Assembly (NCBI GenBank): GCA_019750095.1
Contig: JAIEOW010000128.1
Location: 1-49,004, forward strand
From: Phycisphaerales bacterium
GTDB lineage: Bacteria; Planctomycetota; Phycisphaerae; Phycisphaerales; UBA1924
Direction of reading: 5' to 3'
DNA length: 49,004 nt
Shown: positions 17,033-25,205 of the stretch, piece after piece
Numbering within the stretch: position 1 is the first letter of the stretch
How the letters are laid out: the number at the start of each line of letters is the position of its first letter
Made by a program: the position numbers and the translations under genes
Notes under the pieces: generated by a model
The model's input: only the letters and a program-made list of their open reading frames with translations
Told to the model about the DNA's origin: nothing
Database searches by the model: none

Positions 17033-20000
17033 ATGCTCGGCGTGAAGTTTGGCCGACGGTCGTGGTGCTTGCGGTCTGTCTCGCTCGCGGCGATGCTCAT
17101 GCCGCTCATCGCGGCAAGCGCGCGCGCGCAGTGGACATGCCAGACGGCGACGCCGATCACGATCGGCGTGGTGGTCAACGGCAACAACGCCTCCTCGCCC
17201 GGCGACGGCGTCACGGGGTTGTGTACTCCGACCAACCGAGCCGCGTGGCACTCGTTTGTCCCGAGCGTGACCGGTGTGCACACCATCTCCACATGCGGGT
17301 CGGGGATCAACGCGGTGGCGGCACTGTTTTCGGATTGCGGGCTCAGCGCCGTGGTGTGTGATGACGACACTTGCGGCGATGACGCGGTGCTCGTCTCCAC
17401 GCTGAACGCCGGGCAGACGTATTACCTCCGTGTGGCGTCCAGCGGTGCGACGGCGGGAGGCAGCTATGCGGTGCTGATCAGCCAGCCGCCGACGGGCGTG
17501 ATCTCTGGCGATCTCTGCGGCACGGGCGCGTTTCTCGCCACCAACAGCACGCAGACGTTCATCAATGGTCCGACGACCGGGACCGATGTCAGTGCCTGCG
17601 GCACGGGCGACACGTCGGATGTCTTCTTCGCCTTCAACGCCGACGCGCCGGGGACCTATCGCGTCCAGGTCTGCACGCAGGCGTTTCAGCCCGTGCTGAG
17701 CGCGCAGGCGGCGTGCTTCAGCGCGACCAGTCTGCAGTGTGATGTGGGCACCCAGGCCGCCCCGTGCGCGGGCGGCGGCTCGGCGTCGCTGCTCATCACG
17801 CCCGCGACGGTGCCGTCTCAGGTGCTGATCCGCGTGGCGGGTGTCCGCGGGTCGTTCGGACCGTTTGAGATGACACTGTTTGCGCCTTCGAGCAATGACG
17901 CGTGCGCGAATGCGCGGGTGCTCAGCGTCGGCACGCCCGTGAGCGGGCGCACATCGCCGATCATCGGGACCGAGGGGACCGTCGCGTGCGCGACATCCGC
18001 GTTCGACGTGTGGTACACCTTCGTGCCGCCGGTGTTGGCGTCCTATACCATTTCGACCTGCACGCAACCCGTGTTCGACACGGTGCTCAGCGTGCACACC
18101 GCGTGTCCCGGCGTGCCGGGTGCGGGCGTGATCGCGTGCTCGGACAACGCCTGCGGGAGCGCATCCAGCGTCACACTTTCGCTCGCCGCAGGAACGCCCT
18201 ATCGCGTGCGTGTTGCCGGGAAGGGTGCCGCTCCGAACGCGGAGTGGGGGCCGTTTGCGATCCTCGTCTCACAGAATGCTCCGAGCAATGACAACTGCTT
18301 CTCGGCGCGGACGACCTTTGAGGGGTCAATCGTCGATTCGTCCACGATCGGCGCGACCGGCACTGACCAGACTCCTGGCTGCGCCAGCAACGACACCAAG
18401 GATGTCTGGTTCGACTTCACACCGACCGTCACGAGCACATACGCCGTGAACACCTGCGGCTCGGGGTCGTCGGCTGGAGTAAGCGTGTTCCAATCCTGTA
18501 CAGGTGCGCCGATCGCCTGCAACGAGAGCGATTCCTCGTTCTGCGACAGCACAGCGGGGGCGCGTGTGAGCGTGGCGATGGTCGCGGGCACGAGGTATCT
18601 GATCCGGGTCGCTACGCCGGACGGAGGAGAGGGATCTTTCCGACTCGTCGTCGTCCGCCAGCCAGCAATAGGCGACAACTGTGCCGACGCGATGGACATC
18701 AACGGCTCTGGCTCGCGGCCGTTCAGTTTTCTTGGCGCGACTCCCAGCGGAGTGTCATCCTGTGGGGGTGACCCATCCGCTCCAGATGTCTGGTTCAGTT
18801 TCGTGGGCGGTCCAGAGCGGTTTTTCCGTGTGCAGACCTGCGGTTCATCCACCCCGCTGACCCTCAGCGTCTTTTCCGAGAGCCCGTGCACGGGCATGCT
18901 CACGCCGATCGCCTGCGGGGGGTCGGTCCCTTCCATTTGCGGCACCAGCGAGGGGTCGATCGCGCGACTGTTCACGCGCAGCCGTCAGACCTATTACATT
19001 CGCGCCGCCGCCACGACTTCTCTGCTTGGCGCCGCGAACATCAGCATTGAGCCCGACGCACCGATCAACGATCGCTGCGACGACGCCATGCCCCTCCCAC
19101 TCGGAACAGCAGTCCTGGGCTCGAATGTCGACGCCACCACCGACGCTCTCGCCTCCTGCGCCGCCGACGGACGCGATGTCTGGTATCAGCTTCTTCCCGC
19201 GGCGACCGGGTGGTATCGCATCGATACCTGCACAGCCACCAGCAGCTCGTCGCCATTGAACACGGTGATGACGCTCCATGCATCGTGTGCCGCTCCGGCA
19301 TACGCGTGCAATGACGACAACACGACCGCGTGCGGGTCCGGCTCCAACCGATCGGCGCTCGTCGTGCGATTGGTCGCGGGCAATCCGGTATTGCTGCGTG
19401 TCGCGGGCGCGAGCGGGGCGCAGGGGACGTTCTCGGCGCGATGGCAGCTTGTGCCCCCGCCGAATGACACCTGCGCGCAGGCGATCGCCGTGGGGAATGG
19501 CACGGTCGAGCTCGACACGCTCGGCGCAACGGATGATGCGCCGGGGATCACCGGGTGCACCATCACGCCGTCGCTCACGGCGATGCGATCCGACGTCTGG
19601 TTCCGCTACACCGCGCCGCAGAGCGGCACCGCACGGATCAGCGTCTGCGGTTCGCTCTTTGATTCCGTGCTCGCGGTCTCCAGCGCGACTGGTGGTTGCC
19701 CGAGTTCGGCGTACCCGATCCTGGCGTGCAATGACGATTCGATCTGTGTGCCCGGATCAGGGGTGACCACGGCACAGTCCGCCGTCAACCTGCCAGTGAC
19801 GGCCAATCAGGCCTATTTCATCCGCATCGGCTCGCGCGACGGCTCGGGTGGACCCGGGTTTCTGCAGATCACACAGGGAAATCTCTGTGCCTGTGACTTC
19901 AACCGAAGCGGGACGTTGACCTCGGTGGACATCATTGATTTCCTGAACGCGTGGTTTTCCCAGCTTTCCAGCGCAGACTTCAACCAGATGGGCGGGGTGA

Positions 20001-20059
20001 CGACTTCGGACATCATCGATTTTCTGAACTGCTTTTTCACCCGCCCGGCGGGTTGCTGA
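17033..20059 (+). CDS. Large secreted protein of about seven PPC-like repeats with GC-type dockerin
   Basis: A 1008-residue protein. ATG 17033 gives a good signal peptide (ending SARA/QWT) and has GTGGAG just upstream. The mature chain is about seven copies of a 120-140-residue module. Each has NDxCxxA at the start, a DVWYxF strand, a TISTCxxxxFDTVLSV segment, an ACNDDxC turn and a AGxxYxIRVAG strand, which resembles pre-peptidase C-terminal (PPC) domains. Such modules are usually non-catalytic binding or spacer domains. The end is a dockerin pair (VDIIDFLNAWF and SDIIDFLNCFF) ending AGC. No enzyme domain is seen, so it may be an adhesin or structural surface protein. Paired cysteines in every module suggest disulfides and an oxidising location. 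Confidence 0.82.
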   Translation: MLGVKFGRRSWCLRSVSLAAMLMPLIAASARAQWTCQTATPITIGVVVNGNNASSPGDGVTGLCTPTNRAAWHSFVPSVTGVHTISTCGSGINAVAALFSDCGLSAVVCDDDTCGDDAVLVSTLNAGQTYYLRVASSGATAGGSYAVLISQPPTGVISGDLCGTGAFLATNSTQTFINGPTTGTDVSACGTGDTSDVFFAFNADAPGTYRVQVCTQAFQPVLSAQAACFSATSLQCDVGTQAAPCAGGGSASLLITPATVPSQVLIRVAGVRGSFGPFEMTLFAPSSNDACANARVLSVGTPVSGRTSPIIGTEGTVACATSAFDVWYTFVPPVLASYTISTCTQPVFDTVLSVHTACPGVPGAGVIACSDNACGSASSVTLSLAAGTPYRVRVAGKGAAPNAEWGPFAILVSQNAPSNDNCFSARTTFEGSIVDSSTIGATGTDQTPGCASNDTKDVWFDFTPTVTSTYAVNTCGSGSSAGVSVFQSCTGAPIACNESDSSFCDSTAGARVSVAMVAGTRYLIRVATPDGGEGSFRLVVVRQPAIGDNCADAMDINGSGSRPFSFLGATPSGVSSCGGDPSAPDVWFSFVGGPERFFRVQTCGSSTPLTLSVFSESPCTGMLTPIACGGSVPSICGTSEGSIARLFTRSRQTYYIRAAATTSLLGAANISIEPDAPINDRCDDAMPLPLGTAVLGSNVDATTDALASCAADGRDVWYQLLPAATGWYRIDTCTATSSSSPLNTVMTLHASCAAPAYACNDDNTTACGSGSNRSALVVRLVAGNPVLLRVAGASGAQGTFSARWQLVPPPNDTCAQAIAVGNGTVELDTLGATDDAPGITGCTITPSLTAMRSDVWFRYTAPQSGTARISVCGSLFDSVLAVSSATGGCPSSAYPILACNDDSICVPGSGVTTAQSAVNLPVTANQAYFIRIGSRDGSGGPGFLQITQGNLCACDFNRSGTLTSVDIIDFLNAWFSQLSSADFNQMGGVTTSDIIDFLNCFFTRPAGC

Positions 20060-20445
20060 TCTTGAGCATCTTTTGCGCGTTCGTTGGAACTACGGAAAGA
20101 AAGTGGACGAAGACAACGCGATGGCATGCAACCGCCGATAAGGCGGGCGAGTTCGTTGATTCTCAAGGCGACTTGGCATGTCAGGAAGAGTGGACAGGAT
20201 TGTCCGAATCTCATGCTGGGCAGGAATAAGGAAGGAAACGGGCCGCAAGCCCGGTGTCGGGTTTCAAGGCAGTGCGAAAAGCAGGAGACATTGGGCGGTC
20301 TGTCAAGGTCTCGTGTTCAGAGCCGAAAGAAGCGTCAATATTGCAGATCAGACAACGTTGGTCAGGAGCGTGGTACGGGCGGTTCTCGCCCATGCGTCGG
20401 GATGCCCGACTCGCGCTTGACCCGCATTTTGAGGAGGTTGGTATC
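20060..20445 (+). other. 386-base intergenic region / possible long leader
   Basis: No gene is supported. GAAAC (20236-20240) and GTTTC (20267-20271) could close a structure over a CGGGC-CGCAA-GCCCG hairpin (20241-20255), so a structured 5' leader is possible. I compared it by eye with GEMM/c-di-GMP and M-box motifs and found no convincing match. A strong ribosome-binding site (GAGGAGG, 20431-20437) ends the region. Confidence 0.4.
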
Positions 20446-23400
20446 GTGAAGAATTTGAACTGGAAGAGTTTGTGTAGCAGGGTCGCGCGGTGTGCCGGCG
20501 CGATCGCCGCGGTCTCGCTCGGCACCGCTGCCTTGGCGCAGCAGGTCGAGAAGCAGGTGGAAGCTGCCGATGCGAACGTCGCCTCGGGCAACTCCGCTCT
20601 GCTGGAGCGAAACGACGTGCAGTTCCTGGTGAGCACCCCTGACGTGGCCCGTCAGACCCGGACAAACCGCGCTCCCCCTCCGGTTCCCGGCGGCGGATGC
20701 CAGGCCAACGGTGACTTTGTCAACCTCGTGACAGGCACCGTCAATCTCGCGAACATCCTGACGACGACCACCACGGCCTTCGCCGACAACTTCCGCACGA
20801 CGGGTGCGGCGGCCCCGACGGTGAGCCAGCTCTCGTGGTCCGCCGCGGGCCGCGTCGGCACAACGACCTTCACCGATTCCCCGGCCTTCACCAGCTTCAA
20901 CATCACCATCTATAACGATGGCGGCGGGTTCCCGGGCACGCAGGTCGCGCTGACCCAGATCATCACCGGCACCAACCTGACCAGCACCAACTCCGGCACC
21001 CTCGCCGGCTTCACCCTGCGCGACTACGTCGCCACGCTCCCCAACCCGATCGCGCTGAATCCCAACACCTGCTACTGGGTTGAGATTCGCCCGACCTCGT
21101 TTGCGGCAAACCAGCAGTACCTCCACCGCACCTCCAATCAGGGCGACGGGGCCTTCTGGGCTCGCACCACCGCAACCTTCGCAAGCAACGGCGTCGTCAA
21201 CGGCGACCTGAACTTCTGCTTCAACATCCCGATCGCGTCCGTCGCCGACGGGCTCTCCTGCCCGCTGGGCAGCGCGATGAGCTGCTTCAGTTCCCCCGGC
21301 TTCACCACCTGCCAGGTCTGGGACGGCACCGGCCAGGGCCAGTCGGCCCACATCGTCGGCGGCAGCGACTTCCGCCTTGCCGACAACTTCACGATCAACA
21401 CGGCTCAGACTGTCACCGGCGTCTGCTTCCTCGGGTTCTACGGCGGCACCGCCGCGGTCCCCACTCCGGAGACCTTCCGCGTCCGCTTCTTCCCCGATGG
21501 CACGCCCGGCGGCGTTCCCAACGACAGCAGCCCGCTGCTGGAACTCACCCTGACCACCGGCACCCCCGGCCCCAACGGTGAGACGATCACCCGCGGCGGC
21601 GCGGCGATCCCCGGTTCCACCCGCGCGTTCAACTACACCGTCAACTTCGGGACCAACACCCTGCTCCTGCAGCCGGGCTGCTACTGGCTCGAGATTCAGA
21701 ATCAGAGCAGCACCACGGTGACCTGGTTCTGGCTCAACAAGGCCAACGCCCGCGCCGCGACGATCGCCGATGCGTATCGCCAGCAGCGCAACAACACCAC
21801 TACCCCCGCCTACGGCGTGAACACGCAGGTCTTCAGCGGCGACCTCTCCTGGTGCCTCAACGGCGTCTCGCTGGTCCGCTCCACGACCTGCCTCCCGGTT
21901 CCCGCTCAGCTCAACACCTCCTGCGCCACGGCGACAACTCTGAACATCGGCGCCGCCCCCACCTTCGGGCACAACCTCGCCGAAGTCCCCCCGACCGCGG
22001 CGATCCCCTTTGACTGCCTCAGCGACATCCCCAACGCCAACGGCGTGTGGTACCGCGTGGTCGGCAACGGGCAGGACGTCACCATCTCCACCTGCAACAC
22101 GGGTTCCAATCCGTTCGCCGCGGCGACGGACTTTGACACCGTCATCAGCGTCTACTGCACCCGCGGCGTCGCTCCGGACGAGTGCACCGGCGGGTTCGTC
22201 TGCATCGGTTCCAACGATGACACGCCAGCCCCCGGCTGCGCTGCTACCACGACCGGTGCGTCGACCATCACCTTCCCGACCGTCGCGGGCCAGGTCTACT
22301 ACGCCTATGTCTACGGCTTTGAGGCCGGCAACGGCGTGATCGATACCGGGTTCTTCTACGTCAATGCGACCGCCAGCGGCACGCCCTCCAACCCGCCCGC
22401 CGTGGCCTGCGCCAACCTCAACAACTGCGTGATCGACATCCCGGCCGGCGCGGTCGTTGAGACCGACGTCTGCGGCACGGGCGGCACGAACTCGGATTGC
22501 GCCAACGCTGTGCCGCTCCCCCTGGGCACCTTCGGCACGGGCCGCGTCTCCAACGACGGCGCTCTGCGTGACTTTGACTTCTGGCGTCTGCCCGATGTCA
22601 ACAACCCGGCTGGCGGCGAGTGGTTCCTGTTCGAGTTCCGAGCAGAGTTCCCCGGCTTCCTGCAGATCGGTCGCGGCACCTGCACCGCGGGCGCCGTTCC
22701 GCTGATCCAGTTCGGCTTTGACGCCTGCACCAGCGCGTCGAGCTTCCGCGTCTTCGTGCCCAACGGCGAGCTCTACGTCAACCTGAGCGTCGCCTCGTTC
22801 AACAACCTGCCCTGCTTCGCTGGCAACGTCGGCAACCGCTACATCGTCCGCGTCTCCACGACCTCCGCGGTCGGCGCGTGCTGCATCCCGGCCACCGCAT
22901 GCCTCGTCACTGCTCGCAGCGACGGCGTCATCGGCGGCACCGAGCCCCAGGACTGCGAAGCCCAGGGCGGCGTCTACCTCGGTGACGGCACCGTCTGCGG
23001 CCCCAACAACGCTCCGTGCGATCCTAACGGCGGCGCTCCTGCCGGTGCGATCGTCGGCTCCTGCTGCCTCCCCTTCGCAGAGTGCGCCGTGACGACGGAC
23101 ACCACCTGCACCGGCGGCACCTTCCTCGCCGCGGGCCTCTGCACGCCCAACACCTGCGCTTCGCCGGTGGCCACCTGCTGCTTCGGCACGGGCACCTGCC
23201 TGATCACCGCTGATGCGGCGGCGTGCACCACGGCTGGCGGTTCGCCGCAGGCCGTCCTCCGCGCCTGCACCCCCAACGCCTGCCCGGTCACCCCGACCGG
23301 CGGCTGCTGCAACGCGGCGTTCGTCTGCTCTACCACGACCCAGGCCGCCTGCGTCGGCACCTACCTCGGTGACAACGTCGCCTGCACCCCGGCCAACTGC

Positions 23401-23727
23401 ACTCCGCCCCCGGCGGGCGTCTGCTGCCGTGGTACCACCTGCAACTCGACCGTCGCGCAGGCCGCCTGCACGACGACCGGCACGCAGTGGGGCGCCGCGT
23501 TCACCAACTCCAGCGGCACCTGCAACGCCTCGGGCGTCGGCACGGCCCCGTGCTGCTTCGCCGACTACGACAAGACCGGTGGCATCCAGACCGGCGACAT
23601 CTTCGCCTTCCTCAACGACTGGTTCGCCAGCAGCCCCTTCGCGGTCTTCGGCGGTAACGGCACCGGCACCCCACAGACCGGCGACATCTTCAGCTTCCTC
23701 AACGCCTGGTTCGCCGGCGGCTGCTAA
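20446..23727 (+). CDS. Large secreted protein with Cys-rich tandem repeats and GC-type dockerin
   Basis: A 1093-residue protein with a GTG start: GAGGAGG at 20431-20437 lies 8 bases upstream and a signal peptide (ending AALAQ) follows directly, whereas the longer frame from 20254 has neither. The N-terminal half holds two related beta-sandwich units (DNFRTTGAAAPTVSQLSW and DNFTINTAQTVTGVCF, each with an NTCYWVEI or PGCYWLEI strand). One or two PPC-like modules follow. Then come five Cys-rich repeats of about 40-50 residues (22873-23550), each opening with CC and closing with CxPNxC. The C-terminal dockerin (TGDIFAFLNDWF, TGDIFSFLNAWF, ending GGC) has a degenerate second loop, GGNGTGTPQTGD. 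No enzyme motif is seen; a surface structural role is likely. Confidence 0.82.
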   Translation: MKNLNWKSLCSRVARCAGAIAAVSLGTAALAQQVEKQVEAADANVASGNSALLERNDVQFLVSTPDVARQTRTNRAPPPVPGGGCQANGDFVNLVTGTVNLANILTTTTTAFADNFRTTGAAAPTVSQLSWSAAGRVGTTTFTDSPAFTSFNITIYNDGGGFPGTQVALTQIITGTNLTSTNSGTLAGFTLRDYVATLPNPIALNPNTCYWVEIRPTSFAANQQYLHRTSNQGDGAFWARTTATFASNGVVNGDLNFCFNIPIASVADGLSCPLGSAMSCFSSPGFTTCQVWDGTGQGQSAHIVGGSDFRLADNFTINTAQTVTGVCFLGFYGGTAAVPTPETFRVRFFPDGTPGGVPNDSSPLLELTLTTGTPGPNGETITRGGAAIPGSTRAFNYTVNFGTNTLLLQPGCYWLEIQNQSSTTVTWFWLNKANARAATIADAYRQQRNNTTTPAYGVNTQVFSGDLSWCLNGVSLVRSTTCLPVPAQLNTSCATATTLNIGAAPTFGHNLAEVPPTAAIPFDCLSDIPNANGVWYRVVGNGQDVTISTCNTGSNPFAAATDFDTVISVYCTRGVAPDECTGGFVCIGSNDDTPAPGCAATTTGASTITFPTVAGQVYYAYVYGFEAGNGVIDTGFFYVNATASGTPSNPPAVACANLNNCVIDIPAGAVVETDVCGTGGTNSDCANAVPLPLGTFGTGRVSNDGALRDFDFWRLPDVNNPAGGEWFLFEFRAEFPGFLQIGRGTCTAGAVPLIQFGFDACTSASSFRVFVPNGELYVNLSVASFNNLPCFAGNVGNRYIVRVSTTSAVGACCIPATACLVTARSDGVIGGTEPQDCEAQGGVYLGDGTVCGPNNAPCDPNGGAPAGAIVGSCCLPFAECAVTTDTTCTGGTFLAAGLCTPNTCASPVATCCFGTGTCLITADAAACTTAGGSPQAVLRACTPNACPVTPTGGCCNAAFVCSTTTQAACVGTYLGDNVACTPANCTPPPAGVCCRGTTCNSTVAQAACTTTGTQWGAAFTNSSGTCNASGVGTAPCCFADYDKTGGIQTGDIFAFLNDWFASSPFAVFGGNGTGTPQTGDIFSFLNAWFAGGC

Positions 23728-23758
23728 GCCACTGGTGACGTGATCTCTACAACACACC

Positions 23759-23797
23759 GAGCCCCGTCCAGCAATGGGCGGGGCTCGTGTCTTTTTT
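23759..23797 (+). terminator. Rho-independent terminator after the 20446 gene
   Basis: GAGCCCCG (23759-23766) pairs with CGGGGCTC (23779-23786), followed by GTGTC and six T (23792-23797). It lies 31 bases after the stop and ends the plus-strand transcript. Confidence 0.85.
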
Positions 23798-23834
23798 GGG
23801 AACGGGAATCGGGAGTCGGGAATCGGGAATCGGG
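23798..23834 (+). repeat. GGGAATC-type heptad repeat, G-quadruplex candidate
   Basis: Six GGG runs are separated by 3-4 bases (AAC, AATC, AGTC, AATC, AATC). Heptad GGGNATC repeats of this kind are known in Xanthomonas and Nostoc genomes as quadruplex formers. It sits between the terminator and a perfect 7-bp hairpin, ACGCTGG (23839-23845) with CCAGCGT (23849-23855), which faces the end of gpsA. A short TCACCGCGT tandem repeat follows at about 23869-23895. Confidence 0.7.
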
Positions 23835-23902
23835 TGGAACGCTGGTCCCCAGCGTGAATCTTGCATTCTCACCGCGTCACCGCGTCACCACGTCAAGTAC
23901 GC

Positions 23903-25027
23903 TCATCCAACCCGCTCGGCTTTTTTCTCGCGGCTCATCAGACGACCGATGCCGTCGATAGGGTCCAGCCCTTCAAACAGCACGGCGTGGACCGATTGCG
24001 AGATCGGCATGTCGACCTTGTACTTCTTCGACAGCGCGACCACCGAGCGGCTGGTCGCGACGCCCTCGACGACGAACGGCGAGTCCTTCAGCGCTTTCTT
24101 CAGCGAGAGGCCCCGGCCGAGCTGTTCACCGAGCGTGCGGTTGCGGCCTTCGGGGCTGAAGCAGGTGGTGGCGAGGTCGCCAACGCCCGCGATGCCGAAG
24201 AACGTCTCGGTGCTGGCGCCCATCGCCGTGCCCAGCCGTGCCAGCTCGGCGAGCCCGCGAGCCAACAGTGCGCTCTTGGCGTTATAGCCGGCCTGCAGGC
24301 CATCGATGATGCCCGCGGCGATGGCGATGACGTTCTTCATCGCCCCGGCCAGCTCGACGCCAATCACGTCGTCGTTGGTATAGATGCGGAGATACGACGT
24401 CGCGAACAGGTCCTGGATCGTCGCGGCAAACCCGGGTGCGTCGCTGGCGGCGATCATCGTGGCGGGAAGCCCGCGGGCAAGCTCGGCGGCGATGGTGGGG
24501 CCAGAGAGCACGCCGATGGGGCGTGGCCGCGCGTCGGGATCATCGCCCAGGGCCTCGGCGATGAGCTGGGTGGGTCGGAGCAGTGTGCCGTTCTCGATGC
24601 CCTTGGAGACGCTGATCACCCCCGCCAGCGGCGGGAGCTTGGTCTTGCGGGCGGCTTTCCAGACATCCCGGGTGAACTGCACGGGGATCGCCGACACAAC
24701 CAGATCGGCTGTGGCCAGGGTCTTTTTCAGGTCCGCCGAGACGCGGACGCGATCGGGGAGCGTGAACCCAGGCAGCCGATCGGACCGGCGCATCTGGGTG
24801 AGCTCGCCCGCTTCGCTCACGGAATGCCCCCACAGCACGACATCGGCGTCGCCCCGGGCATCAAGAAGCCCGGCGCACACCAGACCCATTTGTCCGATGC
24901 CCAGCACGGCGATCTGACGGCGTGGGGTCTTGGAATCGCCCCCCTTGATCTTGGGATTCTCGCCGGTCTGTGGGCGTCGCTTGCCGGGGCTGGGGGGGGG
25001 TGGGGGGCTTGAAGGGGTGGGGGGCAT
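23903..25027 (-). CDS. gpsA: NAD(P)-dependent glycerol-3-phosphate dehydrogenase
   Basis: A 374-residue cytosolic enzyme that reduces dihydroxyacetone phosphate to sn-glycerol-3-phosphate for phospholipid synthesis. The dinucleotide site GIGQMG is at 43-48 (IAVLGIGQMG), the conserved lysines at 143 (VSKGIE) and 231 (GAMKNVIAIAAG), and the GPTIAAELARG and GIAGVGDLATTC segments are intact. The family is usually about 330-340 residues; here an extra N-terminal Pro/Lys-rich tail of about 36 residues is coded by a G-run-rich stretch. ATG 25027 is the last Met before the fold; a start inside the tail cannot be excluded. It is divergent from the P1B ATPase. Confidence 0.93.
   Translation of the reverse strand: MPPTPSSPPPPPSPGKRRPQTGENPKIKGGDSKTPRRQIAVLGIGQMGLVCAGLLDARGDADVVLWGHSVSEAGELTQMRRSDRLPGFTLPDRVRVSADLKKTLATADLVVSAIPVQFTRDVWKAARKTKLPPLAGVISVSKGIENGTLLRPTQLIAEALGDDPDARPRPIGVLSGPTIAAELARGLPATMIAASDAPGFAATIQDLFATSYLRIYTNDDVIGVELAGAMKNVIAIAAGIIDGLQAGYNAKSALLARGLAELARLGTAMGASTETFFGIAGVGDLATTCFSPEGRNRTLGEQLGRGLSLKKALKDSPFVVEGVATSRSVVALSKKYKVDMPISQSVHAVLFEGLDPIDGIGRLMSREKKAERVG
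24985..25024. repeat. G-run-rich low-complexity tract at the start of gpsA
   Basis: The plus strand has runs of four to nine G separated by one to six bases. On the minus strand it codes the Pro-rich N-terminal tail of GpsA. It could form a quadruplex in the divergent promoter region of gpsA and the metal ATPase. Confidence 0.55.
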
Positions 25028-25205
25028 CGGTGGGCGAGTGTACCGGTCAGAACCGGATGCCGGTCGGCGGCGTAGATCGAGGACGCCGATCCGATGGGGC
25101 TTCCTAGGATGGGCTCGCCGATCGAGTTCTTCGGTCGGCACGGCGGGGAGCGAGCGGACCGGTCACTGGCATCTCTTGGCCTCGTGGGGGGGGCAGGAGC
25201 TTGGC

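Noticed and set aside
20219..20300. Cyclic di-GMP (GEMM) riboswitch in the 386-base leader
   Set aside because: GGGCCGCAAGCCC looked suggestive, but the conserved GEMM core and receptor sequences are missing.
20362..23757. A 1131-residue open frame on the minus strand opposite the Cys-repeat dockerin gene
   Set aside because: It has no ribosome-binding site, signal or recognisable domain and is Gly/Arg/Ala-rich, as expected from the third-position GC bias of the plus-strand gene.
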